Below, piece after piece: positions 23,352 to 35,600 of a DNA stretch of 64,000 bases. The stretch is from Ovis canadensis. Its lineage: Eukaryota; Chordata; Mammalia; Artiodactyla; Bovidae. Below the pieces are notes generated by a model. The model made no database searches. It saw only the letters and a program-made list of their open reading frames with translations, and was not told where the DNA came from. The stretch spans positions 26,452,501 to 26,516,500 of the forward strand of contig NC_091255.1 of the NCBI RefSeq assembly GCF_042477335.2, in the 5' to 3' direction. Both the position numbers and the translations under genes were made by a program. Numbering within the stretch: position 1 is the stretch's first letter; every line of letters begins with the position of its first letter.

Positions 23352-23560
23352 AATAAACCAAGGCTAAATCAATAAATATGAGATCCTGTGCCTTTCAGGT
23401 TTAAGTGTTAAAAAATATGATGTTCCTTAAACATCCAAAACGGGGAACAAAGTTATCTTCCTTGAAAGGTAAGTGCCATCTACACTAAAAGATCTGCATT
23501 ATTATATTGTTAAAGTGAGGACTAATGAATTTTCTGGATGGTGCTCATCATGGGAATAAA
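23352..23560 (+). terminator. TEFM: TEFM polyadenylation signals
   Basis: Three AATAAA hexamers lie in the 3' UTR, at 23352-23357, 23371-23376 and 23555-23560. The last is followed about 25-60 bp later by T/G-rich sequence (CTTGCTCTGTGAG...), the usual downstream element. The 3' UTR is thus either about 200 or about 400 nt long. Confidence 0.6.
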
Positions 23561-23689
23561 GCTAAATATAATCAACAACACAACTTGTGGAGTCCTCCTC
23601 TTGCTCTGTGAGTACAATGTGGTTTGATGGCTTCAGAAGGTACTCTTCATCAGCTCAATCTATTAAGCACCAAACAAGCAAGTTTTGTT

Positions 23690-24100
23690 TAACAGGCTCT
23701 TTTTCGTTGCTGCACTATGTGGCCTGTGAGATATTTGACCCCTGCTGCTGCTGCTAAGTCACTTCAGTCGTGTCCGACTCTGTGTGACCCCATAGACAGC
23801 AGCCCACCAGGCTCCCCCATCCCTGGGATTCTCCAGGCAAGAACACTGGAGTGGGTTACCATTTCCTTCTCCAGTGCATGAAAGTGAAAAGTGAAAGGGA
23901 AGTCGCTCAGTTGTGTCCAACTCTTCACGACCCCATGGACTGCAGCCCACCAGGCTCCTCCATCCATGGGATTTTCCAGGCAAGAGTACTGGAGTGGGGT
24001 GCCATCGCCTTCTCCGATTTGACCCCTGACCTGGTGTCAAACCTGTGCCCCTTACGGTGGAAGCATGGAGTCTTAACCACTGGACCATCGGGGAAGCCCA
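23690..24100 (-). mobile_element. CHR-type SINE interrupted by Bov-A2
   Basis: Pieces 23690-23741 and 24018-24100 join into one antisense CHR copy. The younger Bov-A2 in between shows relative age. Confidence 0.85.
23742..24017 (-). mobile_element. Bov-A2 SINE nested in a CHR SINE
   Basis: Antisense two-unit element with a (CTG)n start. Target-site duplication ATTTGACCCCTG occurs on both sides, inside an older CHR SINE (23690-23741 and 24018-24100). Confidence 0.92.
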
Positions 24101-24516
24101 GTAGGCTCATTTTTAAAACTTTTTAAATTGAAGGGTAATTGCTTCACAGAATTTTGTGCAGGCTCATTTTTTAACTTTTAAATACTTTACTCAATAGACC
24201 ATCTTCTCAGAAAAGTAGCACTTAAAATTTTTTCCCCCATCTCTCCATTTTGCTTACGCTCAGGCCCTCCTTATATCTCACTTATACTGAACCCAAGTCA
24301 CCCTGATGTCAAAGGATTAAGTCTTTTCTTTCCTTTAAAAGTGAAGTATACTTGTTGAAAAAAAATCCAAATAATCAGATATCTGTAACATACATGAACG
24401 TCCTCCCTTCCAGCGCCAACTCCCTAGGCACTTTGAAGTGCACTCCAGACTTGTGGCCATGCACTGTCAATCTCTACCTGTGTGACTGTATTCAGAAGCA
24501 TCTCCACCTGAGAACT

Positions 24517-24786
24517 GTTGCTGCTGCTGCTAAGTCGCTTCAGTCATGTCCGACTCTGTGCGACCCCACAGATGGCAGCCCACCAGGCTCCCCCATCCCT
24601 GGGATTCTCCAGGCAAGAACACTGGAGTGGGTTGCCATTTCCTTCTCCAATGCATGAAAGTGAAAAGTGAAAGTGAAGTTGCTCAGTCGTGTCCACTCTT
24701 AGCGACCCCATGGACTGCAGCCCACCAGGCTCCTCCGCCCATGGGATTTTCCAGGCAAGAGTACTGGAGTGGGGTGCCATTGCCTG
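24517..24786 (-). mobile_element. Bov-A2 SINE
   Basis: Antisense two-unit copy, closely similar to the one at 23742; flanking GAGAACTGTTGC occurs just before it and again at about 24808. Confidence 0.9.
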
Positions 24787-25979
24787 GTGGTGAGCTGATA
24801 AGAATGTGAGAACTGTTGCAGATACCTCCAAGTACAGGTCTGAAACCATTCTTCCTCCAGACCACCTCGTTTGCCACTGTGTGGTACTCTGGTAAACAGC
24901 TTCACCAGCCACTCAGTTGGTCAGGCCAGGTGGGTGGCATTCTACTTCTCACATACTTCTGAAAACAGCTGTGGTGAACATGTGTTCAAGTTAGACATTT
25001 AAAGGATAAGACGCTAAGTACTGAAAAGTCATCAACGTGGTAACTTTCGTCACAAAAGTAAATCTTAAGTCTTACAGGTATTTATCGCCTTTAAGAACTG
25101 AGAAAGTATTTCCTCAAAATATGCTAAACCTGAAAAAAGAAAAAGCTATTACCTCTGTCCATACTAGGGAGGAAAATGATTCTTTCATTTCTTGATTTTT
25201 GGTATCCATACTACCCAGATGATTTCATCTGGAACTCCCATTTAAATATTGCGTAGTCTTACGTTTAGCCTTTAATTTAATCAATGTACTCGCAATACAA
25301 GAAAAGATATATTGAACAAATATTTTAAGAGGTAAAAACATTTTGTACACAGGTATATGTCTATGTTCTTCAACTGTAGAAAATTAGGATCCTTACCTTT
25401 TGGAGTGAAAACATAATTCTCCAGATAATGTAACTGAATATTAAGCTAATATATAAACACTTGAAATAGCAAACTATTTTCAGATACACCTGATTATCTG
25501 ATTGTAAAAATGATTTTACGTGAAATGTTGTCTATTTTAAAATCTTGTAATTAAAAATAGATACTTTCTCCAAAAATATAACCTTAAGTGGAAATGGCTA
25601 TCATGTAGAAATCCTAGAGTAGAATCCTTTGTTACAGTTTGAATGAACAGTTTATCCAGAATATTTATATTAATATCTTTATGAAATAAAACATCAATGA
25701 TATAAAAATACAAGAAAAATGTACAAGACAAATTATTTGAGTTATCAAAATATACAAGATATCACATTTGTACTATTGCTAAAAAAAGATTTATGAAAAC
25801 TATAATTCATAATCTTGATTTCACCTTCTCAGTATTCAGTGATTCACATGGAAACATCCTGGACAGCACATTAAAAATAAATTTATCAGGAAAAACTTAC
25901 TTTTTGAAAAATGATACATTTCTTTCCTTGGAAGTTTTCTTACTATTGTCCATGCTATTTCATATTCTGGATTGTGTAA

Positions 25980-25989
25980 TTTATTTATT
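25980..25989 (-). terminator. ATAD5: Nearest canonical polyA signals downstream of ATAD5, in a SINE tail
   Basis: On the minus strand, two overlapping AATAAA hexamers sit in the A-rich tail of a CHR-type SINE, about 560 nt after the stop. No AATAAA or ATTAAA occurs between them and the stop codon. A variant hexamer closer to the stop could be used instead. Confidence 0.4.
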
Positions 25990-26124
25990 TTTTTAAAGAT
26001 ATTTATTTGGCTGCATGGACTCTTAGTTGCAACATGTGGGCTCTAGTTCCCTGACCAGGGGTCGAACCCCGCCCCCTGCATTGGGAGCTCAGCGGCTTAG
26101 CCACTGGGCCACCAGGGAAGTCCC
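25980..26124 (-). mobile_element. CHR-type SINE downstream of ATAD5
   Basis: Minus-strand copy with head at 26124 (CCACCAGGGAAGTCCC on plus) and A-rich tail at 25980-25995; same orientation as ATAD5 transcription. Confidence 0.88.
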
Positions 26125-26414
26125 TAAACTTATTTTTAAAAAAGATCATCACCTGGGTGATTCACATTCACAATTTGACAGGGCGCTGACCTTTGGTTGG
26201 AGAGAGGTGGATTGAGGATCACGAGAAAGGGAGAAGGTGTAGATTAGTTTGGCATTGAAGCACCTTTAGGAATATTTAGGGAACTCTACCTTCTAGAAAC
26301 AGCCCACACACATATTCCAACAGAGCTAAATCAGGTAATACAAAAACATACAGAAAAAAAAAATACTACCATAATTATAAATATAATTTGTAACTCCAAT
26401 TTTTTCATTTTAAA

Positions 26415-26422
26415 TATTTACA
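26415..26422 (-). promoter_or_regulatory. Possible Pumilio site in ATAD5 3' UTR
   Basis: On the minus strand this reads TGTAAATA, matching the UGUANAUA element bound by PUM1/2, about 130 nt after the stop codon. A short motif, so it could be chance. Confidence 0.3.
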
Positions 26423-26548
26423 CACTAATAAAAATATACAAAGTCTGTTTTAAATGTACATTAAGAGAACACTTCCATGAACATCAATATAAAAATTTAT
26501 CTTGAGAGCCACATGAGACTCCGTAGAAGGCATTGGTAATGTAGAATA

Positions 26549-26627
26549 TTAAGGGAACTCAGCTGCCAAAGTGTTCATAGTCTCTTTTGAAATGTTAAGA
26601 TGAATTCCTTCAAGATAGTGCAGGAAT
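26549..26627 (-). CDS. ATAD5: ATAD5 coding exon 23 with stop
   Basis: [20 protein letters not shown] then LAAEFP and TAA (26551-26549). Only 113 bp downstream of exon 22. Confidence 0.95.
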
Positions 26628-29600
26628 CTGTCAAAATTACAAGGAAAAATACAATTTAAATATTAATATTTCCATCAGATAAGAATATTTATCAATCTGT
26701 AAACAGCTATGTCAAATGTTCTTTTTGTAAGAAACTTTACCTTCTTTTACTTTTTCCTTGTTCCTTTAGCTTCTCAGTCCTACAGATGTTTCGAAGAGTT
26801 GGCAAGTATTCAATTATACTGGCTTGTCTATTACCCAGGTTCAGAAGAGATCGGCTGGAAAATACACTTTTGATGACTGCTACCCTCTGCCAAGCACTGC
26901 TGTAAATTAAAAGTAATGCATTACCTTTTGATTTTTAATGTCCAATAAAAATGCAACAGTCTCAAACACAACCAGCTTCTGGTCTCTACTCCACCTTGAT
27001 TCTAGTCTAGTGAAGTGAAAGTCACTCAGTAGTGTCCGACTCTTGCGACCCCATGGACTGTAGCCCACAAGGTTCCTCTGTCCATGGGATTCTCCAGGCA
27101 AGAATACTGGAGTGGGTTGCCATTTCCTAGTCTAGACTAGATTAACTGTATTCCAGATGAACCTCCTGTACCATTTTCAACACATCAGTCACTTTCGTAC
27201 TGAAAAGACTTCCTTGGCCACCTGCTGGCTACACAGCAAATCCAGACCCCTTCCCTGTGATCCAAGAGTCTTCCAAATCTACTCCCCCTGCCCCCAATAT
27301 CTCATTATTTCTCTTCTCAGAAATCAGGCCGGTCTCCTTAACTGTCTCCTTACAAGCTACAATATTATGGGCTTACCTGGTCAATAAATCCCAGCATTTC
27401 AAAATTAGTAAGAGAAAGAAACCAGGAACTTCCCCTTTTTTATCATTATTGAAAAATAAAAGTAAACAGAAGACTTACTCTAAATTAGCTGCAGACTGAC
27501 TGAAGCACACATTGTTGCGTCTTTGAGAAATATAAAAAGTAAGCTCTTTTGTGGGATCTCTTCCTAATTTCTTGCAAGAATTCAGAGAAGTTTCCAATGC
27601 TTTTGAAATAGTAGAAGAACATTTACTAAAGCTGAGAGCTTCTACAGCCGCCTTTATTTCTCCAGATCTTTGAGAAGTCCATCCATCACTACTCTCGAGA
27701 CTAAACTCATCACAAAGTCCACTTTTAACCTTTCCATTTGTCCAACCAAAATCATCTTTACCAAACTCCCTTTGTTCCCGTACATCCATTAGAAGGGCAT
27801 CTAAGAAGGACATGTTGTCCATGAGCTCAGTGAGAGAATTTAAACAGTGAGAGACAAGGACAGAACATTTTTTTTCTGCTGGTGTTGGAGGAGGACGAGG
27901 AATAGACTCAACGTTTGACTCTAGACGTTTGTTTAGTTTCTTTGTCTCTGGATTGCTTTCTTTATCTCTGGCTTTCCTTTCTTCTAAATTTGAAGATGCA
28001 GAGTAGAGACTAATACATTCACCAGAAATGTCCAATTCACTGTCAAATAAGTCACTATCATCTAAAGTTACAATCTTTTTCTTATGTTTCTTTTTTGGTG
28101 ACTTTTTCAAAGGCTTCTCTCTTTCAAAAGGTGTCCCAGCGAGGCATCTCATGTTTTCTGTTGCTGCATTGGGGTCCACATTTATTGATGGAACAGAAGA
28201 GTTTTCTGTTTCTGGAATGATATCAACAGGTAGTGGTAGAATGAACTCAAGATTACTATATAAGAAATCCACATTCTGCATTTGGAATTCTGTAAGAAGG
28301 TGGATGAGCTTATGCCAGTCTTCCTTTGTTCTGATTTTGTGCTGAAAAACAATTGTGAGTAAAGAAATGTTATAATAGTACCTAGTCTGAACATTTTTCT
28401 ACCCATATGAATAGTGTCATTCCTATCTATCTTCAAAGTAATGAGTCTCTACCCTTCATAATTTTATTAACTTATACTTCCTTAATACATCAAAACAGTA
28501 TGATGAGTCTAAAAAATTAATTTGGAGTATTAAATTGAAGAATTAAATTCTCTAATTGTCAGTATATCCCCTAATTCAATAATTAGCAGTTCATTTGTTT
28601 AAAAACTACTGTTCTGAAACTTCTTTTAATCTGAAATATCTCTAAGTTCTATATTCTATAATATATATTTAAAGCAATGCCTATGCACCATTTGTCGTAG
28701 TGGTACAATGTGTTAAAATGTGGTACAATGTATTAAAATCAGCAATCTGAAGCCTACACAAATTATTGGTAAATTACAATTAACCTTAGATTTCAAACAA
28801 TAGAAGTGAGCATTGGGAAGATGAAAAAGCACGTAAATATTCCAAACCAGACACTGAAAATACCTTCAAAAATGAAAATAAGTCTTCAGATGGGGAAAAA
28901 ATGTTCTTAAGGCCAAACAAGGTCTCAGCACAACCAGTGTCACATTTGGGAAGGTCTGTTGGATTCCTTTTTGTATTTTTAGGGTTACTTTTGGAATCAG
29001 GGTCATCTTCAGAACAAACAAGTGGTACATTTCTGCTATTTCCTCCTAGAAAATTAGTAAAAGAAAAACTGAGTATCCATATTTTTATCAGACTGTAACA
29101 AGCAATTATTTAACATCCAAGATCCTTTGGCATTTTTTTCTACCTAATCCTCATTTTGTTATTCTCCATCTGTGTATCTGATTCACAAAGAGAACAATAC
29201 AAACATTATTTCTACATAAATTAAGTGGGGGTGGGATGTGGGGTAAGCTTACAAACAATCCAACTGAAGAAAGTGCAAGGACACACAAATACCTAATAAA
29301 CTCATAAAAAGATGTACAATTTCACCAATGATCATGGAGATTAAGATGTTCATTTTTCACCTTTTAAATTGGGAAAAATTAAGATAATCACTGCATACAT
29401 TAATGAGAAACTGAAGATGACTTAAATATTGCCTAGTAAGTAATGGTTAATTATGTTACATCCATTTTATATTACAGAATAGCATGCAGTTGAGAAAAAA
29501 AGGGCTAGGACTATATACTGACAATAAATTGTCAACTAAAAGAAAAGCAAATTATTTAACTATAGATAGTGCTGGTAATTCTGCTAAATAAGTAGGCAGC

Positions 29601-32600
29601 AATATTTGTATGTGCACAGATAAAGGTCTAACGGTAGCTACCTTTAAGAAGCGGGGAAGCTCTTTTACTTTTCATGTTATGTATTTCTCTACTGTTTGAT
29701 TTCCACTGAATGTATATTTGTGTGTATGTATGTGTGTTTTTAAGAGAGGATGAAATGCATTTAAGATCTTCAAGAAAATAAATAATGTTAAAGTTCTTGG
29801 TACTGCATTTTATATCCAATAATATGGTGATAGTTATTAACTATTTTGTTTATGACAATTTCATGTCTTATTTATCATATTTACTTCTAAGAAATAGTGC
29901 AACTGCCAACTTAAATTGAGTTATTAATAAATACTTGAAAAGAGTAAGATATTAAATTCTGAACTAACTGAAAAACTGGCAAGGGATTAATATAACAGAA
30001 CTTCACCTTTTAAAAATTTAAATGTTAGTATATATCCCAGAGCAAGATCTGTAACTATAGAACTGTGACTGTGGAGCATGGAAACCACAAACTATGAACT
30101 TCTTCGGGCAAAGAACCATGTCTTATTCATATAAACACAGGACCTGGCATGGAGAAAGTCCTCAGAAAATGTCTGTGACTTGAATTAGGTAACAATGACT
30201 GAAGACTGATAAGAAATGAAGCATTTTTGAAATAACAGAATTCTTAGGAAAGACAGGATTATAGGCTATTAAAGAAGTTAACAGGGAAATTACAATACAG
30301 CCATCTAAAAATAATTTACATATGGAAAAATCACTAATACATTTTTAATAGGTGAAAAAAGGAAGCTGCTAAATAATATAATTCTATTTATTTATAAGAA
30401 ACTATACGTTTATAAATGTACAAGTAACCATTTGTTCCAGATTCAGTTTAATTGTAAATACGCACATTTAATGCTTAGAAAACTCTCAGAAACAAAGTTG
30501 ATGCATGTTTATTTTAATATTGACACGATATCCCAATGCTTAAAATTTTTATCATTTTCAAATATTTTGGTACAACATATATTTTAATATAGAATCCCAT
30601 AACAGAAATTTCCTTTCTAACAAAGCAACTTACGACAAAGAGATAATGGCCTTTCTTCTAAAAAACCACCTCCACTTCTAATCCAGAACTGTAAGTAAAG
30701 GATACTTTTCCTGATATCACAAGTGTTTGCAGTTAGCAATGTTACAAAATCCTTTACATCAGTTCTGAAATTTTCAGTCAAGCAGATCATCTGTAGGTAG
30801 CTGGCAACATTTAGCTGGGGTCAGGGGGAGGCGAGGGGTAGAAAGGGAGAAAGAGAGGAAAGAAACATGGTCAACTGCAGAGTTAGCAGAAATAGATCAA
30901 TACTCTAACAAAAAGCCAAATTTCGCTAAAATTTTAAAACATCTTAATTCTTACTGAGAATGATTGAAAAATACGAGGAAATATGTTACCAAATTAAAAG
31001 CATCTATATATAATGCTTTTATTAACTGTATACAGTCTGAGACAGCAAGACTGTATCTTGGTTTTTTTTTTATGGGACATTCTCCAACCTGAATACTAAA
31101 GGCAATCTTATTAAACCTTAAGACAATCCCTTAGGATCAATGGTACAACCTGATGGAACATTTACAGCCATTAAAATGATAAATATGAATACTATACTAT
31201 ACAGGAAGAAACATACTTACTGAATAACTTTTGAAAACCAGACTTAGTAAATCATATCAATGCATGCATAAAAGAATAAATGCATGTAAATGAGAAATAG
31301 AAAAAATTTTTTAACATATTTGTTAGCAATAAATGTACAAAGTTTACTTTTAAATTTTATTTAGTGTACAATTAATTTCCTATATTTTTTATAAAACAAT
31401 ATAATTCTCTTCTTATTGTTTATGGAAAGCTTTTTACCTTGAAAAGCTAAAACATATAAAATTATATTCACAGTTCACAGATATTACAAGACTACTAGCA
31501 TTTTTACATTATAATAAACAAGACAATTAAAAACATTTTCCCCTATGGTATCTTTGACTTTATTCTATAAATATGTATTATTCTTGCACATATCTGGGAC
31601 TTCTTCCCCCAGACCAGGAATTCTCCTTTCAATAACAAGAGAGTACTTACTATAAGACAAACCTTGCCATCAATAATAACTATAAGTTCTATAATCAACT
31701 TAAGAAAATATAAAAAGCCAATTATCTGAATGAAGAAGAGAATAACCAAAGGCAGAAGAAAATGGAAGGGAAATCAACACTTGGACAAATGAAATGGCCT
31801 TGGGTGAATCCCCACCACACCTTTGAAAACTGATTTTTGACTGAGTGCAGGCTGTAATAGTGGTAGCTAAAACTCACAGCAACTAGAAAGTGAGGGGGAG
31901 GTCCACGAAAGTAGAGAAACAGAAATCCCAACTCTAAAGAACGCAAATCACAGGTTGATGCTTGAACTTTATGTGCGTGAGGCTGTCTTAAAGCAGCCCA
32001 GCTAAAACTAAAAGAATTGAACAGAATACTTGTTCAGAAGAACAAAAAGAATCCAGAATATATATATACATTCACAATGTACAATATATCATTCACAAAG
32101 TACAAGATAAAAATCTAAAATTACTAGACATACAAAGAAATAGGAAAAGTAACCAATACCTCAGAGGCAAGACAATCAGGTAGAGACTGATCACAAGATG
32201 ACAAAGCCAGAATTGGCAGAAAGAATTTTAAAACAGCTAGTAAAACTATGTTTAAGGAAAACATGCTTATAATGAACAATAGGAAACTTCAACAGAAAAA
32301 TAGAATCCATAAGAAGGAAGCAAAAAGAACTTGTAAAACTAAAAATTAATGTAATATTAGAATAAAGATTTCTGTGGATGGACCTCATGGAAAAACAGAG
32401 ATGGCAGGAGAAAAAGGTCAGTAGACTTGAAGATAAATCAATATAAATCACCAAATCAGAAGTATAAACAGAAAAAAAAAATTGAGGGAGTGGCTTGGGG
32501 AAGAAATAGCACATCTCAGTGACATGGGGGTCAATGTAAATGTCCAACCTTCTTGTAATTAAATCCCCAGATGGAAAAAAGAGGAAATGAAGATAAAATA

Positions 32601-35600
32601 AATTTGGAAAAATAAGCCTACAAAGTTCCCTAATTGGAAGAATGATATATAATTAAGGATAATAGATAATAAAGAATCACAAGCAGGATAAATATGAAGA
32701 AAAATAATACCTAGGAATATCACAAGAAAACTGCTGAAAACTAAAGTTAAAGAGAGGATCTTGAAGGCATCTAGAAGAAAATGACACATTATATACGGGG
32801 CAGAAACATAAATTTTAAAAATCTGTTTAAACTGCTGGGACATAACAGAAACAGTGGTGATCAAAACACAGTGAAACGACATGTTTAAAGCAGTGAAGGA
32901 AAAAATGAAAGAAATCTAATATAATCCACTGCCAGCAGACTTGTTCTATAAGAATTGCTAATGAAGTTCTTGAGGCTAAAGAGAAATAAAACCAAGGAAA
33001 AACTCAGATCTTCATACCGAAATTAAGAACATACAAAATTACACAGGTAAACAAAAACTTGATTTTTTACCTTCTTAATTTCTTTAAAGTATATATGATC
33101 AACTAAAGCAAAAAACAGAGCATTGTATCGAGGAGTTTATAATGTATGCAAACATAAAGAATTTGAAAATTAAAGCATAAAGTTTCATAACAGACAAAAC
33201 TAATCTGAGTTAATACACATTAGAATACTGGTTATCTCTGGTAGAGAGGGGAGTGTTGACTAAAAAGGGCCCAAGGGAACTTTCTGAGGTGATTTTGATC
33301 TGGATAATGGTTACATGGATGTTTATCTCCGTTCATATTTTTCAACTTGTATACTTAGTGCAATTTTAACTGTATGTAAATTTCACCTTAAAAAAGCACT
33401 GGTTTCCATGAAAAAGACCTAAAGAACACTGGAGTCTAGTAAAAATTTGAATATTCAAATTTTGAAAAAAAAATTTTAAGTTAAAAAAAAAATCACAAGT
33501 CTCCTAAAACTCAAAATGGGCTTCCCTGGTGGCTCAGAGAAACCCGGGTTCAATCCCTGGGTTGGGAAGATCCCCTGGAGAAGGAAATGGCAAGCCACTC
33601 CAGTATTCTTGCCTGGAGAATCCTATGGATGGAGGAGCTTGATAAGCTACAGTCCACGGGGTTGCAAACAGTCGGACACGACTGAGTGACTTCATTTTCT
33701 CTTTTCACTTAAAACTCAAAAATGTTAATGTACCCCTTAAATAGTTAAAATATAGATACATATTATAATAAATTACCTGTTAGGTAATTGTGATATATAA
33801 TTTATGATCATCAAAATTCAAAGCTTACCAGTGAAGGAGTATTAAAATTAATTTCTTCAAAGCAGCCATCAAACATTAAACTAAATGTTGGATCTATAGT
33901 GAAAAAACATATTTTTAAACATTAAAACCACTAAGGTACTTTCTCTAGTCATACATTTTCTATGAAAGTATTCTATATTTCATCAGTAATGAAAACATCA
34001 TACAAATTATAAATCATTAAGAAACTGAATTTCTACCTTGACCTGTTGAACTACCAAGTTACTTGTGATTAATATGATTTTAATGATATTTTTAGAGTAT
34101 AATCATTAACTATTAAATGGGCCATTAATTTCTAAGTAGAGTCTAACACAAAACACATTTTCCTACAAAAACCCATAGTAGAGACATTCTGAATAGCAGC
34201 AATAACAAATATTGAAAATATTACAATACAATATATAGAATGAAAAATATTGCATGAAATTTTAAAATTAAAAACCGAATTCTAATTATAAAGAAAAGGG
34301 GACCAATTCTGTGAAACTGATGATGGCTGACTTCAGCTAAAATATGCAATTAATCCATATGGAAACATCACCAAGGGCCAAGGACTGACCAAGTTCAATA
34401 TTAAGGAACTGCAAAAAGGTTAGGTTCCATAAAAAATTCTGACCAGTAAATGAGGTTTGGTGACCTAATTATAGGTATGAGGAAGAGATAAAGAGAAAGA
34501 TTTGTTATTTTTCTTCCCAAAACCCCTTCACTGGCTTGTCCATAAATTTCTTTATCTGTGTAGGTAGGCTGTTGTTGGCATCCTAAATATCTAACACCCC
34601 AACACAGTAATTCAAAGTAGTACCCATTTTTTAAAGTCATTGGTATTTACAAGTTAATATATTAAGCTTTATAATTACAGAAGGCTGCAAATCAATTGCA
34701 AATTTGAATAATTCTTAGTTGATTAATAAAAATAATCTAGAAGCCTCCTCTTCAGGAAAAAACAACCAATTTAATTCACCAGCAGACTTCTAAAGCAATG
34801 TATCTAACCAAAATTAGAAGTTTTCCCCAAATATTTTAACCGAAAGTAATTAATTGTAAAATCACTGGTTACCTACCACTTGTTGTAAGGATTACAGGTC
34901 TTTTCGTGGTTGCCATGAATGTTTTGATTGCATTCAAAAATCCAGCATCTTCTTCGAAAATGACATCAACCTAAGAATAAAATGGTTATTAGGATACTGA
35001 CATAGTGAGTAACAATACTTGAGTATCAGTTATGTATACACAGTAGATACACTATGTGTCAGAGACAAAATTTATGAATTTATAAACAGTGTGACTTCAC
35101 ACCACACTTACAATGTCTTACACTACTATAAGAGTAAAGAAATTATCAAACATTAAAACCAAAGAAATACAGTTACCTATTAATATAACTGGATAAGTAT
35201 GGGCCAGTATAATTTTACAAACTCTAAACAGTAATCAAATTGTATGAATCATGTTCCTAAAAAATTCTTCTATGGTTGACAGTTTTATTCACTTTAATTT
35301 GAAATGAGTGAGTGTTAGTCACTCAGTCAGACCCGTCTCTTTGCAACCCCATGGACTGTAGCCCGCCAGGCTCTTCTGTCCATGGGATTCTCTAGGCCAC
35401 AATACTGGAGTGGATTGCCATTCTCTTCTCCAGGGGATCTTCCCGACCCAGGGATTGAACCAGGGTCATAGACACAATTATTCCTGACTTTCTTGGCTGT
35501 TTTACAGATCGTCAGAGTAACACATATAGTAACCTCTAGAATAAGCTTTTATCAGGAGATATCACAAATGTATACCTCTGTAAACCTACCTCCTCAAAAA

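Larger units (their letters stand above)
23580..25979. other. Intergenic spacer between convergent TEFM and ATAD5
   Basis: Between the two 3' ends lie a nested CHR/Bov-A2 pair and a second Bov-A2, then about 1.2 kb of AT-rich sequence (24787-25979) with nothing recognisable. Confidence 0.75.
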
